Part shown: positions 8,052 to 17,079 of the stretch, one piece after another
Layout of the letters: each line of letters opens with the position of its first letter
Position numbering within the stretch: position 1 is the stretch's first letter
Assembly: GCF_000010505.1 (NCBI RefSeq)
Contig: NC_010729.1
Span: forward strand, 1,040,501 to 1,104,500
Direction: 5' to 3'
DNA length: 64,000 nt
DNA from: Porphyromonas gingivalis ATCC 33277
Lineage (GTDB): Bacteria; Bacteroidota; Bacteroidia; Bacteroidales; Porphyromonadaceae
Program-made: the position numbers and the translations under genes
The notes under the pieces: generated by a model
Databases searched by the model: none
What the model was told of the DNA's origin: nothing
What the model saw: only the letters and a program-made list of their open reading frames with translations

Positions 8052-9587
8052 GTGCACTTTTTCGATTCGATGGATATATCCCGCCTGTGGGATACATTAC
8101 AGTATGATGCTTCTGCCCCCATGATTTTTTCGAGTGGGACGTTCTTCATCCTCTTTCTTTTGTTCCTTCCGCTATACATCCTGCTACGCCGGCAAACCGG
8201 ACTGCGTATTGTATACGTATCTCTCTTTTCTCTTTATTTCTATTATAAGAGCAGCGGTCTTTTCGTCCTGCTTCTTTTGGCTGCTGCTACGAGCGACTTC
8301 CTCATCGGTCGGCTTTTGTCCCGTCAGCAGATCCAAGTACGGCGCAAGCTCCTTGTGGCACTCAGTATGTGCATCAATTTGGGAGTATTGTCCTATTTCA
8401 AATACTTCAATTTCCTCGGTGAGATACTTTTCTCTCTCATTCAGGAAATCGGTCTCGTGACCAATCGCCCGGAGTGGATCATGACCGATTGGGAGCATTG
8501 GGACATTATACTGCCTGTGGGGATCTCGTTCTATACTTTTCAGACGATGAGTTACATTATCGACATTTATCGAGGTCAGGTGCAGCCCCTAAAACGTTGG
8601 ATAGATTACGTCTTCTATGTCTCTTTCTTTCCCCAGCTGGTAGCCGGCCCCATCGTCCGCGCCCGAGATTTCATTCCGCAGATATACCGCCGTCCGGTGT
8701 TGGAAGGGAGGGAATATGCCGAAGCCCTGATGTTGATAATGGGAGGTCTCTTCAAGAAAGCGATCATATCGGACTATATCAGCCTGAACTTTGTGGATCG
8801 CGTGTTCGATGCTCCAACGCTTTACACCGGATTGGAGAACCTTATGGGGGTGTATGGCTACGCCCTACAGATCTATTGCGACTTCTCCGGTTATTCCGAC
8901 ATGGCTATCGGTATAGCTCTGGTGCTCGGCTTCCGCTTCAATATCAATTTCGATTCACCTTATCAGTCGGCCAATATCACCGAGTTCTGGCGCAGGTGGC
9001 ATATCTCTCTTTCATCATGGCTCAGGGATTACCTGTATATACCGTTGGGGGGGAATAGGAAAGGGAAAATCCGCACCTATATCAATCTTCTGCTGACGAT
9101 GCTCCTCGGTGGCCTTTGGCATGGTGCCGCCTTGCGATTTATTTTGTGGGGTGCAATTCATGGAGTGGCACTGGCCGTACACAAACTCTGGTGCGAGATC
9201 TTTCCGTCGAATCGGGCTATGTCCTCGGATATGCCTTTTTGGCGCAGATGGCTCGGACGGATCATTACTTTCCATCTCGTCTGTTTTGGTTGGATCTTCT
9301 TCCGATCCGATTCGATGGCGGTGGCCGGACAGGTTCTTGGACAAATATTCAACAACTTCCATCCCGAAGTTTTCTTCCAATTCATTGCCGGCTACAAGGG
9401 CGTTGTCGTACTGATGGTCACAGGTTACCTGTTGCATTTTGTCGGTAAGGGTAAGCGAAACAAGGCGCAATCCATGCTTGAGCGTGCTCCGTTCGTCTTG
9501 CAAACTCTGATGCTCGTTCTCCTGATCTTCACCATCATTCAGGTACGCAGCTCGGAAATACAGCCCTTCATATATTTCCAGTTCTAA
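8052..9587 (+). CDS. MBOAT-family O-acyltransferase (AlgI-like)
   Basis: A 511-residue polytopic membrane protein of the MBOAT/AlgI family. It moves acyl groups, usually acetyl, from the cytoplasm to an extracytoplasmic acceptor. The hallmark GGLWHGAALRFILWG segment, which carries the invariant His, lies at about residues 353-367. Other family blocks are PVGISFYTFQTMSYIID, FFPQLVAGPIVRA, YCDFSGYSDMAIG and FWRRWHISLSSWLRDYLYIPLGG. Around ten hydrophobic helices are visible. The two upstream SGNH genes are the expected periplasmic partners. The start is GTG at 8052; an ATG at 8070 (MDISRLW) is an alternative. Confidence 0.9.
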   Translation: MHFFDSMDISRLWDTLQYDASAPMIFSSGTFFILFLLFLPLYILLRRQTGLRIVYVSLFSLYFYYKSSGLFVLLLLAAATSDFLIGRLLSRQQIQVRRKLLVALSMCINLGVLSYFKYFNFLGEILFSLIQEIGLVTNRPEWIMTDWEHWDIILPVGISFYTFQTMSYIIDIYRGQVQPLKRWIDYVFYVSFFPQLVAGPIVRARDFIPQIYRRPVLEGREYAEALMLIMGGLFKKAIISDYISLNFVDRVFDAPTLYTGLENLMGVYGYALQIYCDFSGYSDMAIGIALVLGFRFNINFDSPYQSANITEFWRRWHISLSSWLRDYLYIPLGGNRKGKIRTYINLLLTMLLGGLWHGAALRFILWGAIHGVALAVHKLWCEIFPSNRAMSSDMPFWRRWLGRIITFHLVCFGWIFFRSDSMAVAGQVLGQIFNNFHPEVFFQFIAGYKGVVVLMVTGYLLHFVGKGKRNKAQSMLERAPFVLQTLMLVLLIFTIIQVRSSEIQPFIYFQF

Positions 9588-9680
9588 ATATCCTTACTGC
9601 GGTCTCCTTTCATCTAAGTGAACGATAAGGATATGCCTGTTGGGACTCTATAAGTTCGGCAATCTTCCAAAATGAGACTG

Positions 9681-9727
9681 TTGCATGGGATTTTCATTGA
9701 ACTCTTTTGCTGCAGAGCTGATTCTTA
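9681..9727 (+). mobile_element. MITE464-like fragment next to IS195 copy 1
   Basis: GAGACTGTTGCATGGGATTT through GCAGAGCTGATTCTTA matches one end of the element at 48846-49326 in inverse orientation. It is cut exactly at the left end of IS195 copy 1, so the insertion sequence landed in, or recombined into, a MITE464 copy. The rest of that MITE is not on the other side. Confidence 0.7.
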
Positions 9728-10797
9728 ACGTCAGTTCGATCTAAGCACAAATAGGAAAGTTTGGGTTTCTGATGATTTCAATATTGAGTTCAGGCTTTTT
9801 AGGCAGGATGTTGTAAGCGATGATACCGGAGATCAGGTTGGTGACAAAATTGTTGACACTGCGATGTCTCGTGTGCTCTATCTGACAGACATTTTTGAGC
9901 ATATCATTGACTGTTTCGATCAGGGCTCTCTTTCTCAATAAAACTTTGTCATATAGATGCATCAGGGAGTTCTTCATGTTCTTTTTGATTTTGGTTATCA
10001 TGTGGATGTCATCGACAAAGAGCCGGTCAAAAAGGTTTTGGGAAATGTAGCCTCTATCGGCAATGAGTTTGCCAAAAAGATTCTTGGTGAATGTTCCGTC
10101 TTTCAGAGGTTCTCTGTCATCACAATTGCCCGGTGTGATTTGATAGTTGATGATTTCACCCCTGTCGTTGATAACAATATGTAGCTTGAATCCATAAAAC
10201 CAACCCATGGTGCTTTTGCCTTTTTGAGCCCATCCCCTCATTGTCCTATGCCCATGAGCTCGTTTGATATGACAAGCCTTCAATGGGGTGGAATCGATGA
10301 AAGAGATGCCTGTACATTGACCCAAACAACACATATTGAGAAATGCTATCAGCTTGAAACCTACCCTGCTTTGCAGCTCCACAAAGCGATTATAAGAGAC
10401 AAGATGTGGGAACTCGGATCGACACGAGTGGGTGATGTATTGAAGATAAAAAGCTTTCAAATCTCGGTATCTTGACAGATGAAACAGGATCAGGATGGTC
10501 ATGACCTCACTGTCCGACATCTTAAACTTTCTATTCCTGCGTTTTTTGTCTTCCTCTTCGAGGGTCTTTTTCTTGATTGTTTCATCAAAAAGCTTGGAGA
10601 AATCATCTATGATGCAAAAAACATCAACTATATTTGTCTTCATAAAGTAGCGTTTTGTTTGTTCGTATCTTATTGATTATCAACTGCTAAGATACAAATA
10701 ATTCGCTACTTTTTCAAGCATAATGCCCACGTTCTTTGGGCGTTTACCACTAATCAGAAAACAAATCCATTGGCGTTTTCTTACGTCGAACTGACGT
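9728..10797 (-). mobile_element. IS195-type IS982 element, copy 1
   Basis: 1070 bp bounded by 11-bp terminal inverted repeats ACGTCAGTTCG and CGAACTGACGT. The same boundaries and length recur at 23526-24595 and 25506-26575. IS195 of P. gingivalis is about this length. Flanks are GATTCTTA on the left and TGTAAGCA on the right, so there is no target-site duplication. Confidence 0.9.
9741..10643 (-). CDS. IS982-family transposase, copy 1
   Basis: A 300-residue DDE transposase that cuts and pastes the IS195-type element. It is nearly identical to the copies at 23680 and 25519. Visible blocks include SFIDSTPLKACH (first catalytic Asp region), WFYGFKLH, PGNCDDREPL and LIADRGYIS (second Asp), with the Glu near RALIETVNDML. 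The frame is intact. The C-terminal residues read NFPICA here, against NFPISA in the other two copies. Confidence 0.92.
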   Translation of the reverse strand: MKTNIVDVFCIIDDFSKLFDETIKKKTLEEEDKKRRNRKFKMSDSEVMTILILFHLSRYRDLKAFYLQYITHSCRSEFPHLVSYNRFVELQSRVGFKLIAFLNMCCLGQCTGISFIDSTPLKACHIKRAHGHRTMRGWAQKGKSTMGWFYGFKLHIVINDRGEIINYQITPGNCDDREPLKDGTFTKNLFGKLIADRGYISQNLFDRLFVDDIHMITKIKKNMKNSLMHLYDKVLLRKRALIETVNDMLKNVCQIEHTRHRSVNNFVTNLISGIIAYNILPKKPELNIEIIRNPNFPICA

Positions 10798-10980
10798 TGT
10801 AAGCAGATTCCTCACGAATTTGGTTCCGGAATTGGCCGGAATGCGGTTCGAGTTTTCTGAGATTCACGAGCGAGAATTTTTCCGTTGTGGCGCGTAAAAT
10901 TTTTACTTCCCGAACCAAAACGAAAAAATTCCCGAGCCACGTTTTTCCAAACGCTAAACCGCCATTTTTACGAACTGACG
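10798..10980. other. Unassigned spacer with an IS195-type end
   Basis: About 180 bp with no gene I can support. A second CGAACTGACGT (10971-10981) matches an IS195-type terminal repeat and abuts the IS3-type left end, so this is probably another decayed element boundary. Confidence 0.4.
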
Positions 10981-11119
10981 TGTACGGAATCGGAGAGGTC
11001 AAAAAAAACAGTAATCATGTCGAAACATTTGACCGATTCCGAGCGTCTTCACATTGTGGAAGAATACCTCGGCAGCCCCGGAGCAAGTATGCCATCGAGA
11101 AGAAGTACAACATCGCCCA
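10981..11119 (+). pseudogene. IS3-type orfA fragment, forward
   Basis: The segment starts TGTACGGAATCGGAGAGGTC, a plausible IS3-family left end. An ATG at 11017 then reads MSKHLTDSERLHIVEEYL and so on, the N-terminus of an orfA helix-turn-helix protein (ISPg5-like by memory). A small deletion near residue 25 shifts the frame; the continuation YAIEKKYNIAQGLI is in another frame. The match stops at 11119, where an IS5-like end (GAGACCATTG) begins. The same left end occurs in reverse at 11601-11681. Confidence 0.7.
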
Positions 11120-11178
11120 GGGGCTTATTAGAGACCATTGTACGGCATTTTTGCGATATGACCATTGGTCTTTTCTTA
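11120..11178 (+). mobile_element. IS5-element end fragment
   Basis: GAGACCATTGTACGGCATTTTTGCGATAT resembles the left end of the IS5-type element at 34130. Only about 30 bp are recognisable before the MITE239 copy starts. Confidence 0.5.
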
Positions 11179-11417
11179 ACGTGAGTTCGATATAAAGAAA
11201 TGGCACAACACATTGGTTATTAGTGTGTTTTATTTTCCACACAGTGTTTTTCAGGCACTTATATTGCTTTCAGATGGCTTTTTATCTACATCTGAAACCC
11301 AATGACTTAGAAGCCGCCCCTTCTTCCCGATCATTATGCAGCCGGAGAATCACAAAAGAGTATGATTTACAGCTACTTGTTATTTTTATGGTATGTTCGC
11401 TTAGATCGAACTGGCGT
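11179..11417 (+). mobile_element. MITE239
   Basis: Exactly 239 bp between ACGTGAGTTCG (11179-11189) and CGAACTGGCGT (11407-11417), which are imperfect inverted repeats of the IS195 type. There is no coding capacity. The size and IS195-like ends match the miniature element known in P. gingivalis as MITE239, presumably mobilised by the IS982 transposase. It sits directly against a MITE464 fragment. Confidence 0.85.
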
Positions 11418-11596
11418 TATTTTATAGGACTTTCATTGAAGTCTTTTGCCGCAGAGCTGATTCTTAAGTGTTTTTCAGATTACTTGAGGTTTGCAGAGAG
11501 ACCGCATGAAGCTCTCCTTTCTTCGTCAAATCAATGCTTGTGTCTGTCTTGATCGATATGAGAGAGGGGGGAGGTTATTGTGCAACAGTCTCAAAA
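11418..11596 (-). mobile_element. MITE464-like half element
   Basis: TATTTTATAGGACTTTCATT through GTGCAACAGTCTCA is the reverse complement of the 48846-49060 half of the MITE464-like element. About 46 bp are missing after CAG near 11479, and it ends in the intact terminal repeat. Its other half has been replaced by the MITE239 copy. Confidence 0.75.
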
Positions 11597-11600
11597 TGTG

Positions 11601-11681
11601 AAGACGCTCGGAATCGGTCAAATGTTTCGACACGATTACTGATTTTTTGACCTTTCTGAGTATCAACTTTTTTCCCGTACA
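11601..11681 (-). mobile_element. IS3-type left-end fragment, inverted
   Basis: Read on the minus strand from 11681, TGTACGGG leads into GGTCAAAAAATCAGTAATCGTGTCGAAACATTTGACC and GAGCGTCTTC. It is the same left end as at 10981-11055 in opposite orientation. The MITE464 half is inserted in its orfA start. The two inverted copies bracket about 550 bp of nested debris. Confidence 0.7.
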
Positions 11682-11859
11682 CATCAGAAATGATTGGTGT
11701 ACAGATCGGTATGAACAGCCGTTTTGCCGATTTGTTGTTAGCTTTCAGCCGCTTTCATGCTCGATTTTACCTAAAAAACGGGATTGTGAACACTGTTCAG
11801 GCTTTGTTCCTTTGTCATGTACCAATAATGAGATCAAATTGACGAGGACAAAAAACGAG

Positions 11860-12459
11860 ATGGATGCTCGTGCCAGAATCTTGCGAGCTGCACGAGAGGA
11901 ATTTATGGTCAATGGTTTCCGAGATGCTTCTCTCCGAACCATCGCTCGCGAATCGGGAGTAGCCGTGAGCAATATATACAACTACTTCGAGCACAAGGAC
12001 AGCCTCTTCAGGGCTGTGCTTCAACCTCTCTTGGATGAATTCGGGCGGATAATGGAAGGTCACAACAGTGAGCACAATATGGACGTCTATATGCTCATGC
12101 CTGAAAAGTTCCGCGAAGAGACGACAAAGGAGTTCATGCAGTTTGCCCGGCAGTTTCGGGCTGAGCTGAAGCTCCTGCTCTTGCAGTCCGGGGGCTCGTC
12201 GTTGGAGCACTTCAAGGATCAGGTCATCAGCAGACAAATACGATCCGGCGAAAACTATCTGCAGCTCTTCAAAGAAAAATACCCACATGCCAACACCGAG
12301 GTAAGCCCCTTCTTTATCCGATTGGGGGCCGCGTGGTGGGTCAATGTTTTCATCGAGATAATAACAAATGAGATTCATACCGAGGAGGAGATAAATCAAG
12401 GTCTGTCCGAATATATCGCTTTCGGTACGGCCGGCTGGCGAGCACTGATGCAGATATGA
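11860..12459 (+). CDS. TetR-family transcriptional regulator
   Basis: A 199-residue TetR-type repressor from the ATG at 11860; a longer frame back to 11647 runs into IS debris and is not used. The N-terminal helix-turn-helix is textbook: ILRAAREEFMVNGF, then SLRTIARESGVAVSNIYNYFEHKDSLF at residues about 8-53. The C-terminal ligand domain is helical and unlike any specific subgroup I recognise. It is the first gene of a same-strand block with an RND/MMPL exporter 41 bp downstream, so it most likely controls that exporter and itself. The inducer is unknown. Confidence 0.9.
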   Translation: MDARARILRAAREEFMVNGFRDASLRTIARESGVAVSNIYNYFEHKDSLFRAVLQPLLDEFGRIMEGHNSEHNMDVYMLMPEKFREETTKEFMQFARQFRAELKLLLLQSGGSSLEHFKDQVISRQIRSGENYLQLFKEKYPHANTEVSPFFIRLGAAWWVNVFIEIITNEIHTEEEINQGLSEYIAFGTAGWRALMQI

Positions 12460-12499
12460 CTATAATACGGAATACAGAAAACACAAACGAGACAAAGCA

Positions 12500-14905
12500 A
12501 TGAAAATAGAACGCATTAACAGGTGGTTTCGCCATCGTGGCGAATGGATTATCCGCAAGCGTTGGATTGTATTGGGAGGTTTTTTCTTTTTTCTCCTTCT
12601 TGGATTCAATGGATTGCGTTTCCTTAGTATCAAAACCTCTTGGGAGGACTATTTTCTCGAGGACGATCCTATGATCATCAAGACGGAGGAGTTCAAATCC
12701 GTTTTCGGCAATGATAACTATGCTGCTGTATTGACCGACTGTGACAATACCTTCACGAAAGAAAATCTGGAGCTGATCCGTCGTCTTTCCAACGAGATGC
12801 TCGACAGTATTTCCTATGCCGAAAAGATTACTTCACTTACGGACATAGAGTTTATGATCGGAAATGAGGAGGGGATGGCCATCGAGCAGATCGTACCGGA
12901 AGAGATTCCTTCCGATTCAGCCGGATTGGCGGAGATCCGGCGCAAGGCTTTTCTCAAACCTTATATCGCCGATCGTCTGGTGTCCAAGGATGGTACCCTT
13001 ACATGGATACTCTTGAAGCTGAATCCCTTCCCGAGCGATTCTGTTTGGAACAAAGGGAAAGGTGCCGTTGCTCCTGAAATGGTGGTAGGACGCGAATTGG
13101 AAAACATCATCCGTAAGCCGGAGTATGCCGCACTGCATCCCAAAGGAGCCGGTATGCCCTATATGACGGATCGGAAGATAGCTTGGGTAAACAGAGAGTT
13201 ACCCATGGTGATGGGCATTGCCATTTTGTTGGCCATTATTGTGCTGGCAATATCAACCCGTTCTTTCCGCGGTGTGGTGGTACCCATCGTCACGGCATTG
13301 TCCTCTATCGTCATGGCATATGGCCTGACGGGATATTTTCGATTGGGTATCGACAGTGGTATGATGATGATACCGATGCTCTTGGCCTTTGCTGTAGCCG
13401 TGGCGTACAATATCCATATTCATTCCTACTTCCGACGGCAGATGATGATACACGGCAAGCGCAAACAGGCTGCGGTGGAGACCATTGAGGAGACCGGTTG
13501 GCCGGTGCTATTCAGTGCTCTCACCACTTTTGTTGCTTTGCTTTCTTTTCTGGCTATTCCCGTCGTACCGATGCACTTTATCGGTATCGCCACTTCTGCC
13601 AGTGTCCTCTTCTCCTTTATGATCGCCATTACGGTGATGCCGACTACCTTGAGTTTCGGCAAAGACCATCAGCCGAAAGCATCAGTGCGAAAAGAAGGAA
13701 AGCATCGGCTGGATCGATGGCTCGAAGCCTTCGGTGCCTGGGTGTTGGATCATGAGAAGTCCGTCTGGGGTGCTTTTATCCTTATGACAGTGGTGATGAT
13801 CTTTGGATTCTTGAAAATGGAGACGGCATTCGACATTGAAAGAACAATGGGGCGACGGATAGAATACGTCAGCAATATCCTTGCCGTGAGCGAAAGCGAA
13901 TTGGGTTCTCTTTATTCCTATGATATTATGATCGATTTGGGAGAGGAGGGAAAGGCCAAGACCCCCGAAGCACTTCGTGCTCTCGACAGCATCGCTCGCC
14001 ATGCAGAGGCATATTCCCTTACCAAGCGTACCACTTCGATATTGAATATCCTCAAGGATCTGAACCAGACCTTGCACGATGGGGATCAGGCATACTATAG
14101 CATTCCCGGCGATGCGGAGGAGGTGGCACAGCAGCTCCTCCTATATGAGAATGCAGGGGGGAGTGAGGCCGAAAGCTGGATAGACTACGAATACAGACGG
14201 CTGCGCCTGAAAGTGGAAATGACCTCTTACAATTCGGGTGAGGCCGAGTGGGAATTGCAGGATATTACCGATTATGCCCGTAAGCTTTTCCCCGAAGCAG
14301 AGATTACACCGGTGGGCAGTCTGCCACAGTTCACCACGATGATGCAGTATGTGGTGCGTGGACAGATTTCCTCTTTCCTCCTTTCTCTGCTTGTCATCGG
14401 ACTGCTGATGATGGTCGTTTTCGGTAGTGTTCGTGTAGGGCTGATAGGCCTTATCCCTAATATCATGCCTGCCATTGTAGTGGGAGGTCTGATGGGTATT
14501 CTGGACTATCCGCTCGATATGATGACTGCTACGATCATGCCTATGATATTGGGTTTGGCTGTGGATGATACCATTCACTTCTTCAATCATGGGCACTTGG
14601 AGTTCGACCGCCAGCGTAATTACCGTGGAGCCGTCCTCAAGTCGTTCCGGATCGTTGGGACACCTATCGTGCTCACGAGTCTGATCGTCTCGGCCAACTT
14701 TGCTGCTTACACCATTTCCAAGGGGCACTCTTTCGTACACATGGGTATTCTCTCGGTTGCAGGGATGTTCACAGCCCTTTTGGCAGACCTCTGCATCACG
14801 CCACTCCTGTTCCGACGATTCCGAATATTCGGGAAAGAAGATTTTGCCGTATCGGTTTCAAAAAAGACGGCAGACCAATCTCTCCCGAACACGGTTACCG
14901 ATTAG
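12500..14905 (+). CDS. MMPL/RND-superfamily exporter
   Basis: An 801-residue transporter with the two-fold RND layout. TM1 (WIVLGGFFFFLLLGFNGL) lies near residue 15, followed by a large periplasmic loop and then a five-helix bundle (about 230-390). The second half repeats this with a helix near 420, a loop and helices from about 625. The motif GLAVDDTIHFFNHG in the second bundle is the expected acidic relay segment. Its size and the absence of a membrane-fusion partner point to the hydrophobe/MMPL branch, which exports lipids or hopanoid-like molecules, rather than the AcrB branch. It lies downstream of the TetR gene and 77 bp before a LolA-like gene. Confidence 0.88.
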   Translation: MKIERINRWFRHRGEWIIRKRWIVLGGFFFFLLLGFNGLRFLSIKTSWEDYFLEDDPMIIKTEEFKSVFGNDNYAAVLTDCDNTFTKENLELIRRLSNEMLDSISYAEKITSLTDIEFMIGNEEGMAIEQIVPEEIPSDSAGLAEIRRKAFLKPYIADRLVSKDGTLTWILLKLNPFPSDSVWNKGKGAVAPEMVVGRELENIIRKPEYAALHPKGAGMPYMTDRKIAWVNRELPMVMGIAILLAIIVLAISTRSFRGVVVPIVTALSSIVMAYGLTGYFRLGIDSGMMMIPMLLAFAVAVAYNIHIHSYFRRQMMIHGKRKQAAVETIEETGWPVLFSALTTFVALLSFLAIPVVPMHFIGIATSASVLFSFMIAITVMPTTLSFGKDHQPKASVRKEGKHRLDRWLEAFGAWVLDHEKSVWGAFILMTVVMIFGFLKMETAFDIERTMGRRIEYVSNILAVSESELGSLYSYDIMIDLGEEGKAKTPEALRALDSIARHAEAYSLTKRTTSILNILKDLNQTLHDGDQAYYSIPGDAEEVAQQLLLYENAGGSEAESWIDYEYRRLRLKVEMTSYNSGEAEWELQDITDYARKLFPEAEITPVGSLPQFTTMMQYVVRGQISSFLLSLLVIGLLMMVVFGSVRVGLIGLIPNIMPAIVVGGLMGILDYPLDMMTATIMPMILGLAVDDTIHFFNHGHLEFDRQRNYRGAVLKSFRIVGTPIVLTSLIVSANFAAYTISKGHSFVHMGILSVAGMFTALLADLCITPLLFRRFRIFGKEDFAVSVSKKTADQSLPNTVTD

Positions 14906-14967
14906 GCATATGCCTGTACATTTTTGCCTTCCTGAAAGATGGGGAAGACTAAATATAGAACAGCTAA

Positions 14968-15774
<807 letters not shown>

Positions 15775-15777
15775 ACT

Positions 15778-17055
15778 ATGGAAGTGAAGAAAAACACAGT
15801 GGTGCTACGCCTTCTGATTTGGTTCGTGGCCATTCTTCTCTTCCACTCCTCACGGCTGTGGGGACAGGAAGGGGAGGGGAGTGCCCGATACGGATTCAAA
15901 GGATTCGTGGATACCTACCATGCCGTGCGCAGCTCTTCTCCTTTTGATTTCATGAGCTCGCGTACGAGAGTGAGAGGTGAGCTGGAGAGGTCGTTCGGTA
16001 ATTCGAAAGTAGCCGTATCGGTCAATGCCACCTACAATGCTCTACTGAAAGACGAGACCGGCTTACGTTTACGTGAAGCCTTCTTCGAGCATCAGGAAGA
16101 GCATTGGGGGTTGCGCCTCGGACGACAGATTGTCATTTGGGGGGCTGCCGACGGTGTGCGCATCACGGATCTGATCTCCCCGATGGATATGACCGAGTTT
16201 CTGGCACAGGATTACGATGATATTCGTATGCCGGTCAATGCATTGCGTTTCTCTGTCTTCAACGAATCGATGAAAGTGGAAGTCGTGGTACTGCCTGTAT
16301 TCGAGGGGTACCGTCTGCCTGTGGATCCTCGCAATCCTTGGAATATCTTCTCCCTTTCCCCCATTGCTCAGGGGATGAATATCGTCTGGAAAGAAGAAGC
16401 CGGCAAACCGGCCTTCAAGGTTGCCAATATCGAGTACGGTGCGCGATGGAGCACTACGCTCTCCGGTATCGACTTCGCTTTGGCTGCATTGCATACATGG
16501 AACAAGATGCCCGTCATCGAAGTACAGGGCATTGCGCCGACGGAAATCATCGTTAGCCCTCGCTATTATCGTATGGGATTTGTCGGCGGCGACCTCTCCG
16601 TACCCGTCGGACAGTTTGTTTTCAGGGGAGAGGCTGCATTCAATATCGACAAACACTTCACCTATAAGAGTCATGCCAAGCAAGAGGGTTTCCAAACAAT
16701 TAATTGGTTGGTTGGAGCCGATTGGTATGCTCCCGGTGAATGGATGATCTCAGGACAATTCTCAATGGAAAGCATATTCAGGTATAGGGATTTCATCTCC
16801 CAAAGACAACATTCTACCCTGATTACTCTCAATGTTTCCAAGAAATTCTTCGGCAGTACACTCCAGCTTTCGGACTTCACCTACTACGACCTTACGGGCA
16901 AAGGATGGTTCAGTCGCTTTGCAGCTGACTATGCCCTGAACGATCAGATACATCTGATGGCCGGATATGACTGGTTCAGTAGTAAGGGCAGCGGTATATT
17001 CGATCGCTACAAAGACAATTCCGAACTCTGGTTCAAAGCCCGCTACAGCTTTTAA
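15778..17055 (+). CDS. Outer-membrane beta-barrel protein of the MMPL block
   Basis: A 425-residue protein with a signal peptide (LLIWFVAILLFHSSRLWGQ) and alternating amphipathic strands to the end. It finishes with SELWFKARYSF, a typical outer-membrane C-terminus with terminal Phe. The motif RLGRQIVIWGAADGVRITDLISP is characteristic of DUF1302-like barrels found next to MMPL/LolA-like pairs. Together the exporter, carrier and barrel could form a route from inner membrane to surface. It begins 3 bp after the LolA-like stop and the ABC genes follow 24 bp later. DUF1302 membership is inferred, not proven. Confidence 0.78.
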   Translation: MEVKKNTVVLRLLIWFVAILLFHSSRLWGQEGEGSARYGFKGFVDTYHAVRSSSPFDFMSSRTRVRGELERSFGNSKVAVSVNATYNALLKDETGLRLREAFFEHQEEHWGLRLGRQIVIWGAADGVRITDLISPMDMTEFLAQDYDDIRMPVNALRFSVFNESMKVEVVVLPVFEGYRLPVDPRNPWNIFSLSPIAQGMNIVWKEEAGKPAFKVANIEYGARWSTTLSGIDFALAALHTWNKMPVIEVQGIAPTEIIVSPRYYRMGFVGGDLSVPVGQFVFRGEAAFNIDKHFTYKSHAKQEGFQTINWLVGADWYAPGEWMISGQFSMESIFRYRDFISQRQHSTLITLNVSKKFFGSTLQLSDFTYYDLTGKGWFSRFAADYALNDQIHLMAGYDWFSSKGSGIFDRYKDNSELWFKARYSF

Positions 17056-17079
17056 TAACAACAGAAACAACCAATACAA

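Noticed and set aside
11647-11859. N-terminal extension of the TetR gene
   Set aside because: The extra 71 codons come from IS3 debris and spacer; the helix-turn-helix begins right after ATG 11860.
14141-14740. Minus-strand frame inside the MMPL gene
   Set aside because: His/Thr-rich shadow translation with no family features, opposite conserved RND helices.
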